Origin: Psoroptes ovis
Taxonomy: Eukaryota; Arthropoda; Arachnida; Sarcoptiformes; Psoroptidae
NCBI GenBank assembly: GCA_002943765.1
Contig: PQWQ01000008.1
Location: 1,612,001-1,676,000, forward strand
Direction: 5' to 3'
DNA length: 64,000 bases
Below, in pieces: positions 1 to 10,221 of the stretch. A program made the position numbers and the translations under genes. The notes under the pieces were generated by a model, which saw only the letters and a list, made by a program, of their open reading frames with translations, searched no databases and was not told where the DNA came from. Position 1 is the first letter of the stretch, and each line of letters opens with the position of its first letter.

Positions 1-166
1 GTGAATTAGCTGCTGCTGCTGCTGCTGCTGCTGTTGTTGCTGTTGCCATCATGTTTCACCATGATGATTAGCCAATCATCGACCTTCAATCGTGTCGATG
101 ATTTCAAATTTTTTGAAATTTCAAATTTTCAATTATTTCAAATTTCTTAAATCATGTTTCAAACAG
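1..166. repeat. (CTG)n-rich intronic leader upstream of the first visible ABCH exon
   Basis: A CTG/CTT triplet run lies at about 10-45, followed by AT-rich DNA ending in a splice acceptor at 166. It reads as the end of an intron of the ABCH gene. No coding evidence was seen. Confidence 0.5.
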
Positions 167-2771
167 GCAAAATATTCGCCCTGCTCGGATCGAATGGTTG
201 CGGTAAAACGACCATGTTGCGTATGATCCTGGGCCGCTTGAAGCCTGAGACCGGTACGATCCGTGTATTCGGTATCGAACCTGGTTCCACCCACTCCCGA
301 ATACCTGGTGCCGGTGTCGGTTATATGCCACAAGAAATATCACTGATACCTGAATTTAATGTCGAAGAAACCCTCAAGTATTTCGGTCAAATTTATCATA
401 TGGATAGTGGGAAAATGAATGAAAGAATTGCGACACTAATTGATTTGCTCAATCTACCACCACATCATCGGTTGATTCGAACATTGAGTGGTGGCCAAAA
501 ACGGCTGATATCATTGGCCGTAACATTGATTCATCAACCACCGTTAATCATATTGGATGAACCAACGGTTGGTGTTGATTCCGTACTTCGATATCGTATT
601 TGGAATCATTTGGAAAATATTTGTCGTGATGAGCGGACAAGCGTGATTATCACTACGCATTACATTGAAGAAGCTAAAGAAGCGAATCAAGTTGGTTTCA
701 TTGAATCGGGCACTGTACTGGCTCAATCAACACCGAAACAGCTGCAACAACAATTCGGTTGTAAAACCTTGGAAGAAGTATTTCTTCGACTTTGTTTATC
801 CCGATATTCACGTATGAATTCGAATGTCAATGGTGGTGGTAAGCACCATTCACCACCACAATCACATCTGAAGCATCTTAAGCATGATCATCATGATCAA
901 CAACATCGTAATCAGAATTCGAATCAGCTGTTTAATCATAAATCATCGGAAAAGCATCAGCTGTATGGGAGCTACAAGTCGCTGGTGAGTATTTTAACAA
1001 ATTGATTCGATTCGAATTCGAGATAATTTGAACCACCCTTAACCCTTTAATTTTCATTTAGTCCGGTGACCAGGACCCGACGACAACGACCCTTGGTGAT
1101 CCACAATCCCGCTACCAAGAACATCGTATCAAACGAATTACGATTCGTGAACGAATCCGAAAAGAAATCGATACGAAACGCCTTCAGGCAATGATATGGA
1201 AATCATATATTCGTGTCAAACGTAATCCGCTGATCATTATCATGTTCCATTTGATACCAATCATAACGATTACATTATTTTCATTGACCATACTGCGTAG
1301 TCCACATAATATGCCTATCGCTATTTATCCTGGTGATTTACAAGGTGGTAACCTTGCTCAAACATTCATCGGTGAGTCTATTCTTTCGCTAAATTCCATT
1401 GATCATTGATGTATAACCCTTTAACCTTGGCCATTCATCACTCGTTCCAGACGTCATGGACGATTATTTCCTCAAGAAAAACATTTTCGATAGCCCGGAG
1501 AAAGCCTTGGAATCCGTCCGTCTTGGTCAATCATATTATGGTATGATATTTGCTGATAATTTTACCGAAGCATTCACCGCTCGTTACATCGATGTTTATC
1601 GAACATCGATCGATGAAATGACTACGATTGGGAATAGTAAAATCCGATTGTATCCGGATAATTCAAATTTCATTTTCGCTGTTTATATGCGGCGAGCGCT
1701 GTTGAATTATTTTGAAATATTTATGCATAAATTCTCGACCGATCTTGGTTATAATCCTATAACGTTTAATTTACCGATTTATGTGGAGAAACCGATTTAT
1801 GGGAAAATGGAAACCGATTTGGGTAAGTGATGATGATGATCATCATCAAAATCGAACCATTGTTTAATCATTGTTTGAATCGCGACGTTCCATTTTCGAA
1901 CCTTATTCATTGAACCCTTTTCTTAACCCCCCCACTCAAAGGCCATTACCTTGTATCGGCGCTGATCGTATTCAGTTTATTCGCACTGCCCATGGTCATC
2001 GGATCGCTACTGATCGTCATGGATCGTAAAGATGGTTACCAGGAGCGAGCATTCGTAGCCGGTGTACGGCCACTCGAAATACTATCGGGTCATATGTTGA
2101 CATGTTTTTTTGCCGTATCATCACAAGTATTTTTGACTTTGATGCTTTCATTTGTCATCTTACGTATTGATAATGAAGGATCGCTGTTGGAAATATTTAT
2201 CCTAATATTTTTACAAGGTATTCAAGGTCTTAGTATAGGGTTGGTCATATCGACTGTTTGTGCTAATGAAATATTTGCCAGTGTAAGTCCATTGATATTC
2301 AGTCTTCGACTATTAATCATTAATTCTAATCATTTGACCCTCACCATTTGACCTTACCGACCCTATCGAACCCGATTGAACTCCAATCCGACCCTATCGA
2401 ACCCGATTGAACTCCAATCCGACCCTATCGAACCCAACTCGAACCCCTATCGAATACCTGATCGAACCCCACCGCAGATCGCCGTCGTAAGCATCATCTT
2501 GCCAATGTTACTAACTTCAGGCAGTATGTGGCCAATGGAAGGGCTACCCGATATCCTGCAGAAATTAATCTATCTTAATCCAATCACCCTGACCATCCGT
2601 TCCGTACGGCTAGTTATGATTCGTGGTTGGTCATATCAATATTTTGATGTATTAATCGGTTATTTAACAACGACTAGTTATACATTCATTTGTTTCGTTG
2701 CTAGTATTTTATTATTTCATCTACTTTCGAACAGTACAATACGTATACCATTTGTACCTCATTATTATTGA
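167..2771 (+). CDS. ABCH-subfamily ABC transporter (half transporter), 5' partial
   Basis: Coding exons 167-984, 1062-1371, 1451-1822, 1942-2282 and 2478-2771 join in frame to about 711 residues. The first visible exon begins after an acceptor (ACAG at 163-166), so the ATG at 154 is intronic and the true start lies upstream of the window. The nucleotide-binding domain is complete from Walker A (GSNGCGKTT, 187-213) through the Q-loop (MPQ), signature (LSGGQ, about 484-498), Walker B (LIILDEPT, about 544-567) and H-loop (ITTH, 649-660). A His/Gln-rich linker follows. The C-terminal half carries about six hydrophobic segments with an ABC-2 exporter layout and a large loop after the first. The domain order NBD then TMD and the sequence style match the arthropod ABCH group, related to ABCG. 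The substrate is unknown; ABCH members are linked to cuticular lipid export in insects. Possible poly(A) signal AATAAA near 3035. Confidence 0.85.
2361..2440. repeat. 31-bp tandem repeat, about 2.5 copies, in ABCH intron 4
   Basis: Unit starts (CCCTATCGAACC...) occur at 2361, 2392 and 2423, an exact 31-bp period. The repeat lies inside the intron between exons ending at 2282 and starting at 2478, so it does not affect the protein. Confidence 0.85.
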
Positions 2772-2926
2772 TTAATTTTGTAATTTATCACCATCATTAC
2801 CATCATTATTATCGTCATCATTATCACCACCATTTGATTGTGTACCATTTAATTGTATCACCACCATTTGATTGTATCAGCCATTTTTGCACCCGTACCA
2901 CACGCGCATCATATGCACCAAATATA

Positions 2927-3010
2927 TTAGGTTGTCCCATAAGTTTTTGTCGTTTTTCGAATGAAAAAAAAAATTGTAAAAAAACGGCAAAAACTTATGG
3001 GACAACCTCA
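2927..3010. mobile_element. Mariner-type MITE, subfamily A (palindromic)
   Basis: The left arm AGGTTGTCCCATAAGTTTTT (2929 on) and the right arm, its inverse, ending at 3008 form a near-perfect hairpin around a short A-rich centre. AT/TA-rich flanks fit TA target insertion. It lies about 160 bp after the ABCH stop codon, probably in or next to its 3' UTR. Confidence 0.8.
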
Positions 3011-4410
3011 ATATACATGACTATATGTATAATATAATAAATACATACAACTACTAATCATAGTTAATCAATTTTTTTTTGTTTTAATAATTCAACTCTT
3101 TCGAGCATTTTTTTAAATTGATAATTTTAATTAATTTTAATATTTTAAATATAAATAAATGTAAACAAATTTCTGTGACTGATGTCCGGCTTGAAAATTT
3201 TCAATGTTTGCCTCGGTGAGTGCCGGCATTGTGTGTATGGTCAGTTGGGCAAATGACGTAGTAGTACGTCATTTCTAGTTTGATTCGAATTATGACTTGT
3301 ACGTCATTAAAACGTATTGCTACGTCATCGCCAGCTTTTGGTGATTTTTTCAATTGAAAAATTTTTCGAATCATAGGCCAATACCCTTTCAATGAATGAA
3401 TGAAAAATGAACTAATTTCATTCATTTTGATTTCATTTATTTATTTGTTTATTTGTCTGTCAAATATTAAAAACAAAAACATATTTTTTTTTTCGTTACA
3501 CACATATATCATCATCGTCTAATGATCAAATCGATCAATGAACGCTTGTTTATGACTTATTTAAATGGCACTTTGAATCAACGGAGTCCATTCGAAAATC
3601 TTTGCCTTTCAAACTAAATGAAAAACCCATTTCATCGATCGAATCAGCTCAAATCAGTTCAATGTCCACAAAATAATCATCAAAATGATCAATGATCAAT
3701 AAATAACCACCCTTACCACCACCAACAACAACAACCAAAATCACATGGTAAGTCTTAATTGATTTAGAAATTCATTTATTTACAATTGATTAACAAAAAT
3801 ACAAAATATTTAAGACAAGACAGTCATATGATGATGATGATGATAATGATGATGATGATAATTGAATTGTTCATCAAATATATGCCTGCTCATGGGTGTC
3901 AATGTGTTGTGGGTAAGTTTATTTGTTTGTTTGTGCATAAGTGTGGCGTTAATCACATTCATAATAATAATAATATTAAATAAATAAATATATATATGTG
4001 TGTGTGTGTAAATAATGATTATAGGTTATAGTTATTGATGATAATACAATTGATAAATTGGTGTGTGTATACAAGATGTATGAAATTTGACCCAATGACT
4101 GGTTGAATTGAATTGAATTAATTAATCAATAATTAATTAATTGTCAATCGATTAATGTATAGCCCTGCTAATTGTGAGGGCTGTTGTTTGAGGTATATTT
4201 ATAAATGTTCAATGTTTGAATGAATGATGATTGTTTAGTAAAGGTTTGTCGAAGGGTGTTTAAGAGGTGTTAAAAGGGTAAGATGATGGTGGGAAGATTC
4301 AATAGTTAAAGGTCATGATGATGATGTTCGAGTGTTTGAATCGAATTCAGATGATAGCCATCGACCATCGATGGTCAAACATGATGGTAAACATGATCGA
4401 AGAGGTCTGG
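3011..4410. other. Intergenic, AT-rich; no gene seen
   Basis: This stretch lies between the convergent ends of the ABCH gene and the insulin-like gene. It holds ATG/ATA and TG microsatellites (about 3826-3860, 3967-4010) and a cluster of TACGTCA motifs at 3254-3327. The short ORFs here look random. Confidence 0.6.
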
Positions 4411-5172
4411 TCAGCATAATGCATGCCGTATACGATCAAATGAACAAGGATTAAGACAACAATCGACCAATATTTGTCGTTCACGATTATTCGTTGATGT
4501 TGATGATCGTTCGGGATGTCTATTCTGCAGAATATCTGTGGTAATTCAATGGAAAATAATGATCATTAATCATTGATTGATTTAAAAAGTCAAGACCTTC
4601 AAAGATTCGAAGGTTTAAAGGCCAAAATAGTTAAACATTGAACCTAATTTACCTGAATAATTATCTTTTAATAATTTCCAAAATTTTTTCGTCGATTTAC
4701 GGCTACAAACCAAACTAATTGCTTTGGAAATATTTGTCCAACAATGTTCAATACGATTGATATTAATTAGCTTTCGAACAACGTCCGATGGCCGATGATC
4801 CATCTGATCGATTATCTTTAAATCAGTGTCATCTTTATGGACAATATCCACAATGTGATCTTCATTATTGTTGCTTTTCGAACCATAATTCGTATCGTAT
4901 GTGATGATGGCCGCCGATGATACTGAATTCGATGATGGCACTGAAGACGGCGATGATGATATTGATAATGATGACATCGATGGATATGACACTGAAGATG
5001 ATGACTTTGATGGCACTGACAATGAAGATACTGATTCAATAAGAGCTATGATCATTGAAAAAATCACTAAATTAGTCGAAATATTCGAATATTTCCAGCT
5101 TTGGTCGAATGATGATCGATAATTCGAATGTAATCGATGATTTAATGGTGAATTTTTCATAATCTTTAACAT
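4411..5172 (-). CDS. Insulin-like peptide precursor (insulin/IGF/relaxin superfamily)
   Basis: Two coding exons, 5172-4653 and 4535-4411, are joined by a phase-1 GT-AG intron to give 214 residues. The start at 5172 is the first ATG after an in-frame TAA. A hydrophobic stretch at about residues 36-52 (VIFSMIIALI) could be a signal peptide with a long n-region. A Ser/Val-rich linker follows. The B-chain-like segment HCWTNISKAISLVC (Cys 144 and 156) has the insulin spacing C-x3-I-x3-I-x2-VC. Basic pairs RK and KK follow it. Exon 2 encodes a connecting stretch ending in RER, then the A-chain-like segment DCCLNPC...C (Cys 199, 200, 204, 214), with the stop codon directly after the last Cys. This gives six cysteines and a phase-1 intron in the C-peptide region, as in known insulin genes. 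Oddities: Trp replaces the usual Gly after the first B-chain Cys, and nine rather than eight residues separate the last two A-chain Cys. Secreted hormone role is inferred. Confidence 0.72.
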
Positions 5173-6371
5173 TTTTGAATTCAATTAAATGTGTTCGCAC
5201 ACTTCGATGTCCAACTTTCAAATGAATGAATGAATGAGACGAAAATTTTCGATTTCGAGTGGAGAAGGAAAATATCGAAAAATTTCCTGTAATAATTTGT
5301 TTATGGTAAATAATTAATTGGTCGATTGATGATGATAATAAATGTGATCAATCAATCAACAACAACAACAACAGCAACATACGATGATGACGATCATATA
5401 TCACAATTGCACACACACACACACACACACACAGACATACACATTAGGCGACGACGCTGAAGACGACGACGTCGACGAAGAAATATTTTCGAAAATTGAT
5501 GCTGATGATGATAATAACCATAAATCGATGATAATAACAAGTAAGTAAACAGCGCTCGTCAACCATTCTGTTACTTGATGAGCCTTTGAAGACCTTATTT
5601 GGCCAACGAAAAATTGGCCAAATGTTTTGTTGATTGCGTTTGATAATCACTGATCAATCAATATGAAAATATTTCAATTTAATGTTATATTCGTCGTCTG
5701 ATGATGATTATTATCTGTTTGTTTGTTCATTTGTTTGTTTGTTTGCTCATTTTGTTCATTTATTTGTTCCTTCGTAATGTTCTTGTTTATAATATTAAAT
5801 ATTTTAAATATTGATTGATCAATTCGATCGATTCGATGATTGATTGATTCGCGTCATCATAGATTTCTCAAAATGTATTTTCATTAATTGAATTGCATTT
5901 TCATTGAACAATGATCATATTTACTCTTGCAATATTTGCTCAAATCTTCATGATTTCAAGTTGATCCAAGTCTTAAATCGAATTAAAACTGAAATCTGAA
6001 ATTCGAGACACGAATTAAATCAAAATTCGAAAATTCAAGAGGCAAAGGACTTACCGGTATTTCGAATCGCAAGGTCTTTGAGGTTAAATTCCACATTCGA
6101 ATGGTCTTCGAGGCCGAATTTCGCCAACGCTAGAATGTCTTCCGGAGCAAATTCCGCAATTTTTGATCGCTACGGCTGCGGCTGCCGCAGCAGCAGCAGA
6201 TGCGATCGTTATTTATAGTAATGTATTTTGATTCTATATTTAGATCTTAATATCAACGATAACAACCATCAAAATGCATGTGACATGATAACAATTGATG
6301 ATATATGATGTACCATATATGATTGTACTCTATGAGTCCATATTTGGTTCGATAGATGCTCCCGGTACGTG
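5173..6371. other. Intergenic; CA microsatellite and two exon-like orphan frames
   Basis: A (CA)n run sits at about 5410-5433. Two short open stretches have both splice sites but no partner: + strand 5448-5540 (acidic, donor GTAAGT) and - strand 6169-6055 (donor GTAAGT). No complete gene was seen. The region is also the upstream side of the insulin-like gene, so promoter elements may lie here. Confidence 0.4.
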
Positions 6372-6526
6372 TTAACCCTTAAATCTCGAGCGGTGAGCAT
6401 CACTCACCATAAGATGTAATGCAGCAACTCGATAGGCGCCCTTCAGTCACCATTTTACATGAGTGTGAAAAATCGTCGAGCTGCTGGCTCGCTTGCGCTG
6501 TAAATGCCTAGAGTGCTAAGGGTTAA
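6372..6526 (+). mobile_element. TTAA-flanked (piggyBac-type) MITE, copy 1
   Basis: A 155-bp element begins TTAACCCTT and ends CTAAGGGTTAA, with imperfect terminal inverted repeats containing CTCGAG/CTAGAG and TTAA at both ends. A reverse-complement copy of the same length lies at 42765-42919. TTAA target duplication and a CCC terminus are the hallmarks of piggyBac-type elements. No coding capacity. Confidence 0.75.
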
Positions 6527-6553
6527 TATCAAAAATTTCGGCGGGATTATATC

Positions 6554-8611
6554 TTATGAAGATTCTTCATCATTATCATCATTAAGCGAACCACATTCAT
6601 CATCATCACCGACAAAACCATAATCCATATATCTTAATCGTTGTTGTTCATCATTTAAATCATCGAATAGCAGTTGATCAACGAAACTATGTTTACGTTG
6701 TTTACGGCAGCAATTCAACAGCGAAAATCTTTGATTATCACCAATGGCCAAAGTGTTACGATGGCCATCATTTTCGAGTTCGAATTTCCCAAGGTTTTCA
6801 ATGATAATCGCTTCGAATTGTTCGATAGTTTCAGGCCATTGTAGTTTTTGCATTTTCAAAGGTATCACAAGGGTTAGTTTGTCCTTATTATCATCATTAT
6901 TATGGTCTATTGACGGGTCATTCAATTTCATTGTAAACATTTCCATTATTCGTTCTTTGCATAGGTCGAATAGCAGCAATTTCTTCGATGATCGTGACCA
7001 TCGATGATTATCATCATCAAATTCAAGATCTTTGATCATTGATTTCAATGAATTCTTCGTATTGGAACCCGAAGTCGCTAATAAATTCTTACGTAACCGA
7101 AATATTTGTTTACATTGATCAATGATGAATTGTTTTTGATCAAAATCTTCGATTATCATTGGTGGATTCGGTTCGAATTTCGCCAAAGATTCGATCGAAT
7201 TATCATGAATGGTCAATGTATGATCATCGATGGCTGCCACGGATGTTTTCATACGATTCAAGTCTTCATTGTTTATGTTCGGATTATCATCAAACAATGG
7301 CGATGTTATTGGTAATGGTAATGTTGTTGCGGATGTATGACCATATTTGTCATAATACCATTGATGGTGATTGTTACCATCATTGATGCTCGAATTATCA
7401 TTGATATTTGTCGTTGAATTATTCGAATTAAAACGATAAATCCGTTCACATAGTTCTTCCCAATTTGGTATCGTTTTCATTGGTGGATTCAGCGATCGAT
7501 AATCAAAAGGTTCGGCGGATATTTTCATCGCTGATAATCGTCGATGACCTGGAATCGAAGCTCTGAGCATCGTAGATCGTCGGTGTCGCCGTTGTTTTCT
7601 TTGATCATTGAAGATATAATTCGATTCATTGATTTTGTTTACGTTCGATTTGTTATTATTTGACTGATAATCGAGAAATCCCTCATCATTATCAGCTGTT
7701 GTTGGCGGTGGTGGTGGTGATGGTGAACTTTGCACCGTCATCGTTGCGTTATCATCATGATCGATGATTTCATTTATTGATTCACTCATCGATTCAAGCA
7801 TTGATGACCGATTTTGTGGCTTTGGCTGCTGCTGTTGTTGATGCGGCAGCGATTTATATTCATCGATCAACTGTTGTTGATGATGGTGAAGATTTAGATC
7901 GAATAAATCGTTGGAAAAATTTTCCATCAATGACATGGCAGCGGCGGCGGCCATAATTGTTGATATCGTCGCCGTGGTCGTATCAGCGGAATAATTCGAT
8001 TTAGGGTTAAAAACATTGTTCAACAATGTTTTCGTTGTTTGTTTACCATTTAAGACCTTATCCTTATCATCATCATCATCGTCGATATTATCACCATCAT
8101 CGTTGATGAAGGCAAATTTGGCTGATTTGACCTTAATTCGATTGTTTGGATTTTGCTGTTTGCTGTTGTTCGATTGTTTGTTTACTCGTTCCTGCTGCAG
8201 CTGCAGCTGCTGATGTTTATTTAGCCAATGTTTACTCGATTGGCACTTTTCGGGCACATTATAACCATCAACAACAACATCGTTATCATATTCACCATCG
8301 ATATTATCATATTCACCATCGATATCATCATCGCCATTATCATAGTTTAAATCAACAATTTTCCTCGTAAATGAAATCGTATTCGTCATCGTATTGCATG
8401 TCGATTGTTTGTGTTTACTCGTTGATTTAGCATTGATCAATTTACCACGATTCGATGATACTTTGTTCGAATTGATCGTCGTTGGTGGTGGTGGTTTGCC
8501 ACCACCACCACTACGACCACCAACGATTCCACTGCGTTTAACTGCTCGAATAAAGTCAATGAGAACGGGAAAGTCGTAATATTGCCGCAATCGATTGGTG
8601 GTATCGTCCAT
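6554..8611 (-). CDS. Uncharacterised low-complexity protein, 685 aa
   Basis: A single open frame runs from ATG at 8611 to the stop at 6554. I do not recognise the family. The N-terminus (MDDTTNRLRQYYDFPVLIDF) and C-terminal third look structured. The C-terminal third contains a helical KKLLLFDLCKERIMEMF segment, WPETIEQFEAIIIENLGKF and SFVDQLLFDDLNDEQQRLRY. Between them lie Asn, Gln, Asp and Pro runs, a basic RKQRRHRRST patch and a conserved-looking stretch PNWEELCERIYRFNS. The layout of the C-terminal helices recalls DUF4378-like tails, but that is a weak impression. No signal peptide or membrane segment was seen. It is divergent from the p31comet homogue start at 9064, so the two probably share an upstream region of about 450 bp. 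Confidence 0.6.
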   Translation of the reverse strand: MDDTTNRLRQYYDFPVLIDFIRAVKRSGIVGGRSGGGGKPPPPTTINSNKVSSNRGKLINAKSTSKHKQSTCNTMTNTISFTRKIVDLNYDNGDDDIDGEYDNIDGEYDNDVVVDGYNVPEKCQSSKHWLNKHQQLQLQQERVNKQSNNSKQQNPNNRIKVKSAKFAFINDDGDNIDDDDDDKDKVLNGKQTTKTLLNNVFNPKSNYSADTTTATISTIMAAAAAMSLMENFSNDLFDLNLHHHQQQLIDEYKSLPHQQQQQPKPQNRSSMLESMSESINEIIDHDDNATMTVQSSPSPPPPPTTADNDEGFLDYQSNNNKSNVNKINESNYIFNDQRKQRRHRRSTMLRASIPGHRRLSAMKISAEPFDYRSLNPPMKTIPNWEELCERIYRFNSNNSTTNINDNSSINDGNNHHQWYYDKYGHTSATTLPLPITSPLFDDNPNINNEDLNRMKTSVAAIDDHTLTIHDNSIESLAKFEPNPPMIIEDFDQKQFIIDQCKQIFRLRKNLLATSGSNTKNSLKSMIKDLEFDDDNHRWSRSSKKLLLFDLCKERIMEMFTMKLNDPSIDHNNDDNKDKLTLVIPLKMQKLQWPETIEQFEAIIIENLGKFELENDGHRNTLAIGDNQRFSLLNCCRKQRKHSFVDQLLFDDLNDEQQRLRYMDYGFVGDDDECGSLNDDNDEESS

Positions 8612-9063
8612 ATTTTGAAATTTTTTGATGATAAGACCTAAGACCTCTTTACTTTGTTTGGCCTGAATCAACAAGTGTGTTGTTTTGATAAAAACTCACG
8701 GGGAAATTTTCTTGGAAAATTTTTTTTTTAGTTGTTTTTAAATTTAGGAAACTTTTTGGGGAATTTTTTGTTTTTGTTTTTGTTTGTTTTTGTTTATTTT
8801 TTCAAAATTTTGTCATGTCTCAGGCATTTTAGATTGAACCCATTTGTTTTTGTTGCAAAATTGCCGCCAATTTTCAAATTGAAATCAAATTAAATCCGAT
8901 TGAATCCGATTAAATTAATCAAAATCGATTCAAATCAATTAAATCCGATTGAAATCAATCAAAATCCATCAAAATTAATCGAACCAGAATCGATTGCTCC
9001 ACTTATTCCAATCACCTGATCGCTGTCCATTGATCTTAATCCATCAAATCAATTCACGAAGAA
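8612..9063. promoter_or_regulatory. Shared upstream region of two divergent genes
   Basis: A 452-bp gap separates the start codons of the minus-strand gene (8611) and the plus-strand p31comet gene (9064). It is rich in T runs and degenerate ATCAAAATC/AATCCGATT repeats. No clear TATA box or named site. The bidirectional promoter role is inferred from the layout. Confidence 0.5.
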
Positions 9064-10221
9064 ATGTTCACCGCTAAAACACCAGCCAAACATGTGAAAC
9101 ACATTGATGGCTTGTTAACGCTATCTTCGTCGAATAAGAAAAAATTTTCGCTTAAAAATCGCCGCAGAAAACGGCAATTACTGATTGAAATGAAATTTAA
9201 ACGTGGATCGATTCGTAGTGAATCATTCATACGTTTTGTTTTGAATATTTTCGAATATATCCTTTATGATCGTATGGCCATACCGCTACCGTATCAATTC
9301 AAAGATAAACTAAATTTTCAAGTGGAATCCGAACAACAGAAAATGCTGCTGATGAAGACATTTGCCAAATTAAACGCCGTATTTGATTTCATATCGACGC
9401 TATTCGTTGAATCAGCTGTTCACATGGATTGTTTAGCCATTTGTTTGGGTGATACCATCAATTTCGCCAAGGAAATATTCATTTTAAACTTTGAATTGTT
9501 AAACATTGAATATAAACATCATGAACGACGCCCAAATCAAGCGATGAATGGCCCCAAACAATCAGTATCACCCCAGCTATCACTGCGTTATATGATCAAT
9601 AATTTCTATCAACGACTGTTAAATGAAATACCCGAAGAAATGCCTGAATATCTTCACAATCAACGTCAACAACAAATGAAGCTGAAATTTATATTTTTTA
9701 CCATAAAAATTCGTACAAATCAAATTGGTGAACTCAAGCAATTCATCGATGATTACAATTCCGCCAAATCCAATGATAATCCGGATAATTTCACCATTAA
9801 AATATTCAGTTCAACATATCGCCTGGGGACCAATCTAAGCTATGTTACGCGATTTAAATTCTCTCATTTAACCGAAGATAATTTTGATATTTTCGTTGAT
9901 AATAATGATGGTGAAGATGAAGACGAATATGACGAAGTTATTGAAGAAAAAATTGATCTGATCAACAAGAATCGTTCATCACTCGATGATCGTCGACCTA
10001 CCGATGCTACAAACGGCGACAATACGGCACCGAAAATGGCCAATATCGATGAAATTGGTGATAATCCCCCGAATGGTAAATCGACTGAAGCGCCACCGTC
10101 ATCGACGAATGATCAACAACCACCGCAAAATATTAAGGATGATAATATCAATGATAATGATTTACATTCATCAATTTGGCTACAAATATGTTCACCGATT
10201 CGTTGTATGGATAAGTTATGA
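9064..10221 (+). CDS. MAD2L1BP: p31comet / MAD2L1-binding protein homologue, 385 aa
   Basis: A single-exon frame starts at ATG 9064. The stretch FVLNIFEYILYDRMAIPLPY matches the p31comet pattern of a helix followed by (R)QQ-(I/L)PLPY. A long helix then aligns with the region before ARTLVPRVLILLGG: here KLNAVFDFISTLFVESAVHM, followed by CLAICLGDTINFAKEIFILN. In known p31comet proteins this HORMA-like fold binds closed MAD2 and, with TRIP13, disassembles the mitotic checkpoint complex. The N-terminal about 50 residues are basic (KNRRRKRQ). The C-terminal about 100 residues are acidic and disordered (EDEDEYDEVIEEK), unlike the shorter human protein. Family call is from remembered motifs without alignment. 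Confidence 0.68.
   Translation: MFTAKTPAKHVKHIDGLLTLSSSNKKKFSLKNRRRKRQLLIEMKFKRGSIRSESFIRFVLNIFEYILYDRMAIPLPYQFKDKLNFQVESEQQKMLLMKTFAKLNAVFDFISTLFVESAVHMDCLAICLGDTINFAKEIFILNFELLNIEYKHHERRPNQAMNGPKQSVSPQLSLRYMINNFYQRLLNEIPEEMPEYLHNQRQQQMKLKFIFFTIKIRTNQIGELKQFIDDYNSAKSNDNPDNFTIKIFSSTYRLGTNLSYVTRFKFSHLTEDNFDIFVDNNDGEDEDEYDEVIEEKIDLINKNRSSLDDRRPTDATNGDNTAPKMANIDEIGDNPPNGKSTEAPPSSTNDQQPPQNIKDDNINDNDLHSSIWLQICSPIRCMDKL

Noticed and set aside
154..166. ATG at 154 as the start of the ABC transporter
   Set aside because: ATGTTTCAAACAG reads as an intron 3' end. The Walker A motif would start only about ten residues in, and ABCH proteins have an N-terminal strand region before it, so the gene is 5' truncated by the window.
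4901..5122. Acidic plus-strand frame (MMMAADDTEFDDG...)
   Set aside because: It is the complement of the Ser-rich linker of the insulin-like precursor; no motif or splice support of its own.
7106..8579. Several plus-strand frames inside 6.6-8.6 kb
   Set aside because: Shadows of the long minus-strand frame, with repetitive composition forced by the opposite strand.
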